From the NCBI GenBank assembly GCA_035689345.1, contig DASSLR010000086.1:1-31348 (forward strand): DNA of 31,348 nucleotides, in the 5' to 3' direction. This document shows, piece by piece, positions 1 to 7,629 of the stretch. Position 1 is the stretch's first letter. Each line of letters opens with the position of its first letter. Made by a program: the position numbers and the translations under genes. The stretch is from CF-118 sp035689345 (GTDB lineage: Bacteria; Chloroflexota; Dormibacteria; Dormibacterales; Dormibacteraceae). Below the pieces are notes generated by a model. The model did no database searches. It saw only the letters and a program-made list of their open reading frames with translations, and was not told the DNA's origin.

Positions 1-1036
1 TGCGCGCCGCCACCTGCGAGGCGATCTCGATGAAGGCCTTCGCGCCGGCCGACTCAGGCCGGGAGATCACTACCGGCGTGCCGGCGTCGGCGTCCTCGCG
101 GATCGATTCTTCGAGCGGGATCGCGCCGAGGAAAGGAACGCCCAACCGCTGCGCCGCGGACTCTGCGCCGCCGTGGCTGAATATCTCGTGCCGGTGCCCG
201 CAGCTCGGGCACACGTACCAGCTCATGTTCTCGATCAGGCCCAGCGGCGTCACGTTGAGACGGCGAAACATCATCAGCGCCTTGACCGCGATGTCGGTGG
301 CCACGTCCTGCGGCGTGCACACGATGGCGACGCCCGTCAGAGGCACCGCCTGCGCCAGCGTGAGCGAGGCGTCACCCGTGCCGGGAGGGAGATCGATGAC
401 GAGGTAATCGAGGCGGCCCCAGTCGACCTGGACCATCATCGCCTCGATGGCCTTGCCGACCATGGGCCCGCGGTAGATCGTGGGCTGGTCGCCGGGATAG
501 ATCTGCCCGAACGACATCACCTTCAAGCCGTGGGCGTCGATCGGTTTGAGCTGGCCGTTCGCGCCCTGCTCGGGCGCCACGCGCGATGCCGTCATCGCCG
601 GCACCGACGGACCGTAGATGTCCGCGTCCAGCAGCCCGACCTCGGCTCCCGCCTTGCGCAGCGCCGCGGCCAGGTTCACGGCCACGGTCGACTTGCCCAC
701 GCCGCCTTTGCCGGACGCCACCGCGATCGTCTGCTTGACACCCGGAAGGATCTCCGACGGCTTCGGGCGCATGAACGCCGGCCGCACGTTCGCGGTCATG
801 CGCACGTCGACGCCGGTGACTCCGGCAAGAGCGCCGACAGCGTCCTGGGCCTGCGACTTGAAGCGATCACGCACGGGGCATGCCGGCGTCGTGAGCTCGA
901 ACGTGAAGCTGACGCGGCCGGCCGGGTCGACGGCGAGCTCCTTGATCATGCCGAGGCTCACCACGTCGCGGCCGAGGTCCGGGTCCTGGATCGTCGAGAG
1001 CGCGTCGAGCACCTGTTGCGTCGTGGGCGCCGTCAT
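1..1036 (-). CDS. mrp: Mrp/NBP35-family iron-sulfur carrier P-loop ATPase (3' end outside window)
   Basis: The minus strand is open from an ATG at 1036 to the window edge, giving 345 codons without a stop. Residues 1 to about 90 form a MIP18/DUF59-type domain with the DPDLGRDVVSLGMI region. The deviant Walker A motif GKGGVGKS is at residues 109-116 and is followed by DADIYGPS. Later come VIDLPPGTGDA and the CxxC pair C276/C279 (VCPSCGH) that is conserved in Mrp proteins. Members of this family bind and transfer Fe-S clusters as cytosolic dimers. Known Mrp proteins of this layout are about 350-380 residues, so only a short C-terminal piece should be missing. The gene is divergent from the Fe-S-type uracil-DNA glycosylase gene with 22 bp between starts. 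The family call is secure; the client proteins are unknown. Confidence 0.95.
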   Translation of the reverse strand, partial: MTAPTTQQVLDALSTIQDPDLGRDVVSLGMIKELAVDPAGRVSFTFELTTPACPVRDRFKSQAQDAVGALAGVTGVDVRMTANVRPAFMRPKPSEILPGVKQTIAVASGKGGVGKSTVAVNLAAALRKAGAEVGLLDADIYGPSVPAMTASRVAPEQGANGQLKPIDAHGLKVMSFGQIYPGDQPTIYRGPMVGKAIEAMMVQVDWGRLDYLVIDLPPGTGDASLTLAQAVPLTGVAIVCTPQDVATDIAVKALMMFRRLNVTPLGLIENMSWYVCPSCGHRHEIFSHGGAESAAQRLGVPFLGAIPLEESIREDADAGTPVVISRPESAGAKAFIEIASQVAAR

Positions 1037-1058
1037 CGCATGGCATGTTACGGGGAAC

Positions 1059-1667
1059 GTGAGTGCCGCCACGCGCGCCGAGTTCCTCGCCCATCAGGCC
1101 GCCTGCCGGCGCTGCACCGTGTGCGCGGACCAGGGGATCATCGCCGAGGCGACACCGACCTTTTCCGGCGAGTGGGGCGCGAAGTTCCTGCTCGTCGGCC
1201 AGGCACCCGGGCCGGCGGAGCGCGAGTCCCGGCGGCCGTTTTCGGGACGGGCGGGGAAAGAGCTGGACCGCTGGATGCTCCGCGCCGGCTTCGAGTCGGC
1301 CGAGGAATTTCGCCACGAGACCTACATCGCCGCGCTCATGCGCTGCTTTCCAGGCCGCAACAAGCGCGGCACGGGAGACCTGCGACCGCCGCGTGCCGGA
1401 ATCGCCAACTGCGCGCACTGGCTCGACGCCGAGCTGCGCATGCTGCGGCCGCGGGTCGTCATCCTCGTCGGCCAGCTCGCCATCGTGCGTTTTCTCGGCC
1501 CGGGTGCGTTGGAGTCTCGCGTGGGCAAGAAGTTCGGTGAGCGGCCGGTGATGGTGCCGCTGCCGCATCCCTCAGGACAGAGCCGCTGGCTCAACGACGC
1601 GGAAAATCGCGAACGCCTCGCCCGCGCGCTGGCGCTCATCTCACAATTGCGCAGGAGGCTCGCATGA
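1059..1667 (+). CDS. Uracil-DNA glycosylase, family-4-like with probable Fe-S cluster
   Basis: This 202-residue protein belongs to the uracil-DNA glycosylase superfamily, which removes uracil from DNA to start base excision repair. Motif A is GQAPGPAE (residues 47-54), followed by RPFSGRAGKEL. The second active-site motif is HPSGQSRW (170-177). Cysteines at 16, 19, 22, 96 and 118 can supply the four ligands of the 4Fe-4S cluster typical of family 4/5 enzymes. The spacing between C96 and C118 (21 residues) is longer than the roughly 15 I recall for classic family 4 enzymes. A GTG start at 1059 is used, preceded by GGGGA; the frame stays open upstream, but that stretch is antisense to mrp. The stop overlaps the next start by 4 nt. 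The exact subfamily is uncertain. Confidence 0.85.
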   Translation: MSAATRAEFLAHQAACRRCTVCADQGIIAEATPTFSGEWGAKFLLVGQAPGPAERESRRPFSGRAGKELDRWMLRAGFESAEEFRHETYIAALMRCFPGRNKRGTGDLRPPRAGIANCAHWLDAELRMLRPRVVILVGQLAIVRFLGPGALESRVGKKFGERPVMVPLPHPSGQSRWLNDAENRERLARALALISQLRRRLA

Positions 1668-1981
1668 AGTACGTGCTCGTCTTTTATGGAGGAGGGATGC
1701 CGGAAACGCCGGCGGCGCAGGCGCGCGTGCTCAAGCAGTGGAGTCGCTGGTACGACAACCTGGGCAAGGCCGTCGTCGACGCGGGCCTGCCGTTCTCCGG
1801 ACGCGTGAACAAGATTCGCGATGACGGCACGACCGCCAAAGGTCCGATCGGCCAGCGTGCGACGGGCTATGCGATCCTCGACGCGAAAGACCTGGACAAG
1901 GCGACGAGGCTCGCCCGGGGCTGCCCGATCCTCAAGAGCGGCGGCAGCGTCGCGGTCTACGAAACCGCTTCCATGATGTAG
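1664..1981 (+). CDS. YCII-related / DGPF-domain protein
   Basis: A 105-residue protein starting MKYVLVFYGG and ending in SGGSVAVYETASMM. The beginning, the short length, and the central IRDDGTT...GPIGQRATGYAIL and C-terminal GCPILKSGGSVAVYE segments fit the YCII-related (DGPF) ferredoxin-like fold. Members are small soluble dimeric proteins, mostly of unknown function, sometimes encoded near sigma factors. No sigma factor gene is adjacent here. The ATG overlaps the glycosylase stop in an ATGA arrangement, and the stop overlaps the rsmE GTG by one base, so the three genes are probably translated from one mRNA. I assign no specific activity. Confidence 0.75.
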   Translation: MKYVLVFYGGGMPETPAAQARVLKQWSRWYDNLGKAVVDAGLPFSGRVNKIRDDGTTAKGPIGQRATGYAILDAKDLDKATRLARGCPILKSGGSVAVYETASMM

Positions 1982-2643
1982 TGCCGTTCTTTTTCGCCGA
2001 GCGCGAGGGCGACCGCGCGCTCGTTCGCGGCGCGGACGCGTCCCACCTCGCTCGCTCGCTGCGCGCGCGGCCTGGCGAGGAGATCCAGGTGGTCGACGTC
2101 GAAGGCTCACTGCTCACCGTTCGTGTCGAGACCGTCAGCACGTCACTGATTTCGGGACGGATCGTCGCCGCCGAGGATCACCGGCCCGAGCCCACGCGCA
2201 ATGTGGTCGTGGCGATCGCGCATCTGCCCGCGGCGTCGCTCGACGCGGTCCTTTCGCGCTGCACCGAGGTGGGAGCGTCTGGGTTTCACATCGTGCAGGC
2301 CGACCGCAGCGTCGCGCGCGGCGCGAAACCGGAGAGATGGCAGACGATCGTTCGCGAAGCCGCAATGCTGGCCGGGCGCCTTCGCGTGCCGGGCGTGGCC
2401 GGGCCGTCGCCGCTGGCAGAGGTGGTGCGTGAGCAGGTCAACCCGGTGATGCTCGTGCGCGGCGCGAAGACCGCACTGAGCGCGATGCCACGCGAGGACG
2501 AGGTCACGCTGCTCATCGGGCCCGAGGGCGGCTGGACGGAGCGCGAGCTGGCGCTCGTGCCGGTGCACGCGAGCCTAGGCCCACGCAACCTCCGTGCCGA
2601 AACCGCGGCGCTCGTGGCCACGACGATCGCCGTGGGCGTCTAG
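1981..2643 (+). CDS. rsmE: 16S rRNA (uracil-1498-N3)-methyltransferase RsmE
   Basis: The 220-residue protein is a SPOUT-class methyltransferase that methylates N3 of U1498 in 16S rRNA. The N-terminal PUA-like part includes GADASHLARSLRARPGEEI. The C-terminal knot carries the diagnostic LLIGPEGGWTEREL and SLGPRNLRAETAAL segments, which bind SAM. The start is GTG at 1981, sharing one base with the preceding stop. The stop TAG at 2641-2643 lies within a CTAG that also contains the stop of the convergent membrane protein gene. In related genomes rsmE sits near dnaJ and ybeY; here it is a few kb away, upstream of lepA. Confidence 0.95.
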   Translation: MPFFFAEREGDRALVRGADASHLARSLRARPGEEIQVVDVEGSLLTVRVETVSTSLISGRIVAAEDHRPEPTRNVVVAIAHLPAASLDAVLSRCTEVGASGFHIVQADRSVARGAKPERWQTIVREAAMLAGRLRVPGVAGPSPLAEVVREQVNPVMLVRGAKTALSAMPREDEVTLLIGPEGGWTERELALVPVHASLGPRNLRAETAALVATTIAVGV

Positions 2644-2966
2644 CGCTTCAGCGATCGATAGGTTCGGACCTCGCCGACGATCGCGAAGACGGACAGTACG
2701 AGGAAGAGCGCAACCATGAAGCCGGCCAGGACCGCGCCGTAGATGGTCCAGGCGGTCAAGCCTACGCCCACGGTCGCCAAACCGATGGCGTCGATCAAGG
2801 TCGCGTAGACCGTCAAGCCGAGGCGAGTCGCGGCGTAGCCAGGCGCAAGTGATCCCAGCGACTGCGAAGTCACGCGTCTGATAACCGCCTCGCGCTTGAG
2901 CTCCACGGCGATCCCAGCCAGAACGATGAGGATCCCGATGGGAACGAGAAACGCCACGAGGGGCAT
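2640..2966 (-). CDS. Small integral membrane protein, unknown function
   Basis: This 108-residue hydrophobic protein begins MPLVAFLVPIGILIVLAGIA. Three membrane segments are evident at roughly residues 3-22, 52-72 and 76-98, with the charged stretch VELKREAVIRR after the first and the basic tail RTYRSLKR at the end. The ATG at 2966 was chosen because the frame upstream of it overlaps lepA in antisense and loses protein-like character. The gene is divergent from lepA, with 28 bp between starts, and convergent with rsmE, overlapping it by 4 nt. I do not recognise the family. The compact hydrophobic pattern and the lack of other genes in the interval support it being real. Confidence 0.6.
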   Translation of the reverse strand: MPLVAFLVPIGILIVLAGIAVELKREAVIRRVTSQSLGSLAPGYAATRLGLTVYATLIDAIGLATVGVGLTAWTIYGAVLAGFMVALFLVLSVFAIVGEVRTYRSLKR

Positions 2967-2994
2967 CTTGGCACGAGCACCTACGATTTCATCC

Positions 2995-4797
2995 GTGCCT
3001 GCCGACAGCAAGCTCGTCCGGAACTTCTGCATCATCGCCCACATCGACCACGGGAAGTCCACCCTGGCCGACCGCCTGCTGGAGTTCACCGGCTCGATCA
3101 GCCAGCGCGAGATGCAGGACCAGGTCCTCGACACCATGGACCTGGAGCGCGAGCGCGGAATCACAATCAAGCTGCAGGCCGTCCGCATGCAGTACCCGGC
3201 GAGCGACGGCAAGACCTACGAGCTGAACCTGATCGACACGCCCGGTCATGTCGACTTCGCGTATGAGGTCTCGCGCTCGCTCGCCGCGTGCGAGGGCGCG
3301 ATCCTCGTCGTCGACGCCGCGCAGGGCATCGAGGCGCAGACCCTGGCCAACCTCTACCAGGCGGTCGAGGCGGGACTGCGCATCGTCCCGGTGGTCAACA
3401 AGATCGACCTCGACGCCGCCCAGCCCGAGATGGTGGCCGAGGAGATCGTGGACGTCACGGGTCTCCCGCGTTCCGAGGTCATTTTCGCGTCGGCGAAGCT
3501 CGGCGTCGGCACCGAGGAGATCCTCGAGGCGGTCATCGCCCGCGTGCCACCGCCGCGCGGCGACGCCAACGCGCCGCTGCGCGCGCTCATCTTCGACTCG
3601 CACTACGACACGTACCGCGGCGTCATCACCTACGTGCGCGTGGTCGATGGCGAGATCCTGCCGCGCACAAAGATCCGGATGATGAATACCGGCAAGGTCC
3701 ACGAGGTCGACGAGGTGGGGTGGTTCGCGCCGCGTCCGCGTCCGGCGGAGAAGCTCACGGCCGGTGAGGTGGGCTACGTGACGGCAGCGATCAAGAACGT
3801 CATCGACGCGCGCGTGGGCGACACGGTGACGACCTCCGAGCACGGCGCGAAGACGCCGTTGCCCGGCTACCGGCAGGTGAAGCCGATGGTGTTCGCGGGT
3901 CTGTTTCCGACCGACTCCGACCAGTTCGCCGACCTGAAGGAAGCCCTGGAGAAGCTGCAGCTCAACGACGCGGCGCTCTCGTACGAGCCCGAGAACTCCG
4001 CCGCGCTGGGCTTCGGCTTTCGCTGCGGGTTCCTCGGCCTGCTCCACCTCGAGATCGTGCAGGAGCGATTGGAGCGCGAGTTCGAGCTCGACCTCATCAC
4101 CACCGCGCCCACGGTCGAGTACGAGGTCAAGCTCCGCCGCGGCGGGACCGTGCACGTCGACAACCCCGCGCTGCTCCCCGAACCGACCGCCATCGAAACC
4201 ATCGCCGAGCCTTTCGTCAAGCTCTCGATCATCGTGCCGTCGGTCTATGTCGGCGCCATGATGGAGCTCTGCCAGGACCGTCGCGGCGCCTTCAAGCATC
4301 TCGAGCACCGGCCCGGCGACCGCATCGTCCTCGAGTACGAGATTCCGCTCGGCGAGATCATCCACGACTTCTACGACCAGCTGAAGTCACGGTCCAAGGG
4401 CTACGCGTCGATGGACTACGAGATGATCGGGTTTCGCGAAGGCGAGCTCGTCAAGCTCGACGTCCTCGTGTCAGGCGAGCCGGTCGATGCCCTTTCGTTG
4501 ATCGCGCATCGCAGCAAGGCGCAGGCGCAGGGCCGCCGCCTGGTCGAGAAGCTCAAGACCATCATCCCGCGCCAGCTCTACGAGGTGCCGCTGCAAGCCG
4601 CTATTGGCGGGAAGGTCATCGCCCGCGAGACGATTCCAGCGATGCGCAAGGACGTCCTGGCCAAATGCTATGGCGGCGACGTGACTCGAAAGCGCAAACT
4701 CCTCGAGAAGCAGAAAGAAGGTAAAAGGCGCATGAAGCGCGTCGGTTCGGTCGAGATTCCTCAGGAGGCTTTCATGGCGGTGCTGAAGCTTGACTAG
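2995..4797 (+). CDS. lepA: Elongation factor 4 (LepA) GTPase
   Basis: The 600-residue product matches the usual LepA length. Starting at GTG 2995, the G1 motif AHIDHGKS is at residues 15-22, followed by G3 (DTPGHVDF) and G4 (NKID). The protein then has domain II, EF-G-like domains III and V, and the LepA-specific C-terminal domain ending VGSVEIPQEAFMAVLKLD, including the lysine/arginine-rich RKRKLLEKQKEGKRRMK segment. LepA is a ribosome-associated translational GTPase affecting initiation and back-translocation. Frame-open ATG codons further upstream exist, but family proteins begin close to the RNFxIIAHIDHGKS segment. It overlaps the next gene by 8 nt. Confidence 0.96.
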   Translation: MPADSKLVRNFCIIAHIDHGKSTLADRLLEFTGSISQREMQDQVLDTMDLERERGITIKLQAVRMQYPASDGKTYELNLIDTPGHVDFAYEVSRSLAACEGAILVVDAAQGIEAQTLANLYQAVEAGLRIVPVVNKIDLDAAQPEMVAEEIVDVTGLPRSEVIFASAKLGVGTEEILEAVIARVPPPRGDANAPLRALIFDSHYDTYRGVITYVRVVDGEILPRTKIRMMNTGKVHEVDEVGWFAPRPRPAEKLTAGEVGYVTAAIKNVIDARVGDTVTTSEHGAKTPLPGYRQVKPMVFAGLFPTDSDQFADLKEALEKLQLNDAALSYEPENSAALGFGFRCGFLGLLHLEIVQERLEREFELDLITTAPTVEYEVKLRRGGTVHVDNPALLPEPTAIETIAEPFVKLSIIVPSVYVGAMMELCQDRRGAFKHLEHRPGDRIVLEYEIPLGEIIHDFYDQLKSRSKGYASMDYEMIGFREGELVKLDVLVSGEPVDALSLIAHRSKAQAQGRRLVEKLKTIIPRQLYEVPLQAAIGGKVIARETIPAMRKDVLAKCYGGDVTRKRKLLEKQKEGKRRMKRVGSVEIPQEAFMAVLKLD

Positions 4798-5848
4798 AAA
4801 GGCGGTGGCGGGCATGGTCCTGCTCGCGCTGCTGGCCGTCGCCGGCTGCACGCGCCCTAACTCGAGCGGCAGCACCGGCAGGGCGACGCCCATCCAGGTG
4901 TTCACCGCCGGGCCGTCCGTCACGGACATTCGCAGCCTGCTGGGCGACGATCAGTGGTGGCCCGGAACGCCGACGTTCGGTGTGCGGCCCCTCGACCTCG
5001 AGCTGACGCCCGAAGACGTGCACTTCACGATCACCCAGCGATACTCACGAATCGGCTCGGGCGACACCATGAGCGTGCAGTACGCCGAGTACGCGTCCGT
5101 GTCCAGGGCCACCGCATTCGTGAACAACCTGCAGACCTCGCTCGGGACGAACGTCGCCACCACACCCAAGGTGGGTGACCAGGTCCTCTACACGGGTCAG
5201 AAGCTGCCGACGGCCACGGCGCTGTACGAGACGGACGTCCTCGTCCGGCTCGGGCAGATCGTCGTCGCGGCGGCGATCAAGCAGGGAACGGGGTTCGTCG
5301 CCAACGACGAGCTGACGAAGATCGCCGCCAAGATCGTCAGCCGATTGAAGGATGTGCTGGCGAACAAGGTGCGTCCCAGCCCGCTTCCCTCCGGAGACGA
5401 CGGCCTTCTGCCTGCAGCCGGCACCGACCTCACGATGGTCGGCGTCGCCAGGCTTCCGATCGAAGTCGTCGCCGACATGCTGAACGCCGCCTCCCCTGAG
5501 CAATTCACGTCATCGCTTACATCGCTCGGTGTATCTGATTTCCTGTTCGGCGACTACGCGCTGAATGCAGACCTCCACATGGAGGTCCGGACCGCGACGA
5601 TCACCTTCTCCAGTGCTTCGAACGCTGGGAACTGGATCGACTCGTTCGTCGGCAAGAGCAACCTCGACGCCAACGGCGTCTTCCTCAATTACCTCGACGC
5701 GCTGAAGCAGTACATCCTGATCTTCATCGCCGGCACTCACGTCGGACTGGCATTCTGCAAGTCGACGCTCGACACCGAGGCCGCCTCGCGGGCGTGCGAG
5801 GTGCCGATGGAGCGGATGGTCGGGCCCTGGCTGACGCGCCTCGCCTAG
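4790..5848 (+). CDS. Putative lipoprotein of unknown function
   Basis: The 352-residue protein starts at TTG 4790 with a positively charged n-region (TRK), a hydrophobic core and the lipobox VAGC, giving a lipidated Cys at residue 20. A Ser/Gly/Thr-rich linker follows. The mature part, about 320 residues, has no membrane segment and no motif that I recognise. It contains WWPGTPTFGVRPLDLEL and a likely beta-rich C-terminal half. A GTG at 4805 or ATG at 4814 are alternative starts, but they would remove the charged n-region. It overlaps lepA by 8 nt, which suggests co-transcription, though a functional link is not implied. The gene is convergent with the following epimerase gene, with 9 bp between. 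Confidence 0.75.
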   Translation: MTRKAVAGMVLLALLAVAGCTRPNSSGSTGRATPIQVFTAGPSVTDIRSLLGDDQWWPGTPTFGVRPLDLELTPEDVHFTITQRYSRIGSGDTMSVQYAEYASVSRATAFVNNLQTSLGTNVATTPKVGDQVLYTGQKLPTATALYETDVLVRLGQIVVAAAIKQGTGFVANDELTKIAAKIVSRLKDVLANKVRPSPLPSGDDGLLPAAGTDLTMVGVARLPIEVVADMLNAASPEQFTSSLTSLGVSDFLFGDYALNADLHMEVRTATITFSSASNAGNWIDSFVGKSNLDANGVFLNYLDALKQYILIFIAGTHVGLAFCKSTLDTEAASRACEVPMERMVGPWLTRLA

Positions 5849-5857
5849 GCGGCGACC

Positions 5858-6814
5858 TCAGGCCTTACTCGCCTTCTGTTCCTGCGTCTCTAGAAACCAG
5901 TGCCACTGGCGTTCGAGGCCTTCGCGCAGCGACGTGCCCGGCTCCCAGCCGAGCTGCATTCGCGCCCGTGTGATGGAAGCGCCGGCGCGCCGGTGGTCGA
6001 ACGGCTGGCGCTCGACATGCCGGCGCGTCAGCTGCATACCCGCGACCTCGGCCAGCAGGTCGAGCGCGCGGTTGACCGAGACACTGCTTCCGCCTCCGAC
6101 GTTGAACAGATCGCCCGGGGCGCCGCGCTCCGCCGCCCGCACGGTCACATCGACGGCGTCGGTGACGTAGGTGAAGTCTCGCGTCTGCTCGCCGTCTCCA
6201 TGGACCTCGAAGACGCGGCCTTCGTACATGGCCTGCATCGCCTTGGCGAGCATCAGGTCGGGCCGCATGCGCGGGCCGTACACGGAGAAAAATCGGAGAC
6301 GCACCACCGGCACGCGGTAGTTCTTCCAGTACACGTAGGCAAGGTGCTCGCCCGCGAGCTTGGTCACGCCGTACTGCGACAGCGGGGCCGGCACGGTGGT
6401 CTCAGCGGTCGGGAACGTTTCGGCGTCGCCGTAGACCGATGCGGAGCCGCCGTACACGAACGACTTGAGCTTCATGTCCTTGACCGCCTCCAGAAGGTGG
6501 TGGGTGGCGATCACGTTCTCGCGCAGGTAGGACTCGAACTGCATCGGCGCGGTCCGCACGCCCGGCCGGCCGGCGAGGTGGTACACGGTCTCGGCGCCGT
6601 CCAGCGCCGAGCTCAGGTCGTCCTGCGAGAGGTCGAGCGACTCGAAGCGGAAGCGACTGTGCGTGCGCGCCTGGCCGACGTTGCGCTCTTTGGCTGAGCG
6701 CGCGTAGTAGTCGGTGAAGCCGTCGATGCCGACGACCTCGTGGCCGTCGCTCAGCAATCGCTCCACGAGGTGCGAGCCGATGAACCCAGCGGCGCCGGTG
6801 ACGACGACCTTCAA
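5858..6814 (-). CDS. NAD-dependent sugar-nucleotide epimerase/dehydratase
   Basis: The 318-residue extended short-chain dehydrogenase starts MKVVVTGAAGFIGSHLVERL, with the NAD-binding GAAGFIG. The catalytic YxxxK is YGVTK, and a serine-rich SASVYG segment precedes it. RDFTYVTDAVD and the RRAG...LGWEP region are typical of UDP-glucose or UDP-glucuronate 4-epimerase-like enzymes. It probably interconverts nucleotide sugars for surface glycans. The start is TTG at 6814; the frame closes with a stop at 6827-6829, so no better start exists. It is divergent from the YbaK-type gene, with 39 bp between starts. The substrate cannot be read from the sequence. Confidence 0.9.
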   Translation of the reverse strand: MKVVVTGAAGFIGSHLVERLLSDGHEVVGIDGFTDYYARSAKERNVGQARTHSRFRFESLDLSQDDLSSALDGAETVYHLAGRPGVRTAPMQFESYLRENVIATHHLLEAVKDMKLKSFVYGGSASVYGDAETFPTAETTVPAPLSQYGVTKLAGEHLAYVYWKNYRVPVVRLRFFSVYGPRMRPDLMLAKAMQAMYEGRVFEVHGDGEQTRDFTYVTDAVDVTVRAAERGAPGDLFNVGGGSSVSVNRALDLLAEVAGMQLTRRHVERQPFDHRRAGASITRARMQLGWEPGTSLREGLERQWHWFLETQEQKASKA

Positions 6815-6853
6815 AGGATGGCCATTCTAGGCGGGCCGTATTCTCTGAAGCCC

Positions 6854-7309
6854 ATGGGGCGATTCGAAGCCTGGCTCGCCGACTCCGGGCTCGGCATCAC
6901 GGTCAGGCAGTTCCCGCAGGGCACGCGCACCGCGCCGGACGCCGCGCGTGCCGTGGGTTGCGACGTCGGGCAGATCGTCAAGTCGCTCGTATTCATGGCC
7001 GGCGGATCCCCGGTGGTGGCGCTCGTGAGCGGAAGCAACCGCCTGGACGAGGGGCGCCTGGGCTCTGTGGCCGGCGAGCCCGTGACCAAGGCGGACGCCG
7101 AGGTCGCGCGCAACGCGACCGGATACGCCATCGGCGGCGTGCCGCCTTTCGGCCATGCGACCGACGTCCGCGTGTACATGGATCGCGACCTGCTTGCCTG
7201 GCCGGTCGTCTGGGCGGCCGCCGGCCGTCCGGACTCGGTGTTCGAGATTCAGCCCGAGCGTCTCAGGGAATTGAGTAAGGCGGAGGTGCTGGACCTCAAG
7301 ACCCAATGA
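6854..7309 (+). CDS. YbaK/EbsC-type aminoacyl-tRNA deacylase
   Basis: The 151-residue protein has the YbaK/ProX fold core: RTAPDAARAVGCDVGQIVKSLVF, which includes the conserved lysine (IVKSLVF), then NRLDEGRL and YAIGGVPPFGH. Members hydrolyse mischarged tRNAs such as Cys-tRNA(Pro) or Ala-tRNA(Pro). The ATG at 6854 gives the normal length; an in-frame ATG at 6818 would add 12 residues with little support and would leave only 3 bp to the divergent epimerase start. The TGA overlaps the ATG of the next gene. Which mischarged tRNA is the substrate is not evident. Confidence 0.85.
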   Translation: MGRFEAWLADSGLGITVRQFPQGTRTAPDAARAVGCDVGQIVKSLVFMAGGSPVVALVSGSNRLDEGRLGSVAGEPVTKADAEVARNATGYAIGGVPPFGHATDVRVYMDRDLLAWPVVWAAAGRPDSVFEIQPERLRELSKAEVLDLKTQ

Positions 7310-7629
7310 GCTCGATCCTCGTTTTCTGTCGCGACTGCGGCAAGCAGGTGCCCAGCTCGGAGACCAGGGACCAGCTTTGCCTCGACTGTCGCGTGGGCCG
7401 CGCGGTGGCGCCGCTGCGCGACGAGCACGCCAGGCTGTGGCGCAAACGCGAGCGCTACAACGCGTCCGGAGGCAACGTGCAGCAGATCGCCCGGCAGATC
7501 GCGCGCACGGAGGACCGGATCTCCCAGCGCATCCACGAGATGGTCCCCAACGAGAAGCGCGCCCATGAGCTCCTGGCGCGCGAGCTCGAAGCCGCGCGAG
7601 GCCAGCGCTACAGCATCAAGCGGCTATGA
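7306..7629 (+). CDS. Small zinc-ribbon, helical protein of unknown function
   Basis: This 107-residue protein has two CxxC pairs, C8/C11 (CRDC) and C25/C28 (CLDC), which should bind one zinc ion. The remainder is a charged helical region (about residues 35-100) rich in Arg, Glu and Gln that could form a coiled coil. The start overlaps the YbaK-type stop (ATGA) and the stop overlaps the hemW start (ATGA), so it is very likely translationally coupled to both. I do not recognise a named family. A nucleic-acid or protein adaptor role would be a guess. Confidence 0.7.
   Translation: MSSILVFCRDCGKQVPSSETRDQLCLDCRVGRAVAPLRDEHARLWRKRERYNASGGNVQQIARQIARTEDRISQRIHEMVPNEKRAHELLARELEAARGQRYSIKRL

Noticed and set aside
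2989..4365. Long minus-strand open frame of over 450 codons opposite lepA
   Set aside because: It is a GC-rich shadow of lepA: composition is dominated by Arg, Asp, Val and Leu, with no domain, and the plus strand has unmistakable LepA motifs.
5842..5850. GCCTAGGC palindrome at the end of the lipoprotein gene as a terminator
   Set aside because: It is short, has no T-tract, and such palindromes are expected by chance at this GC content.
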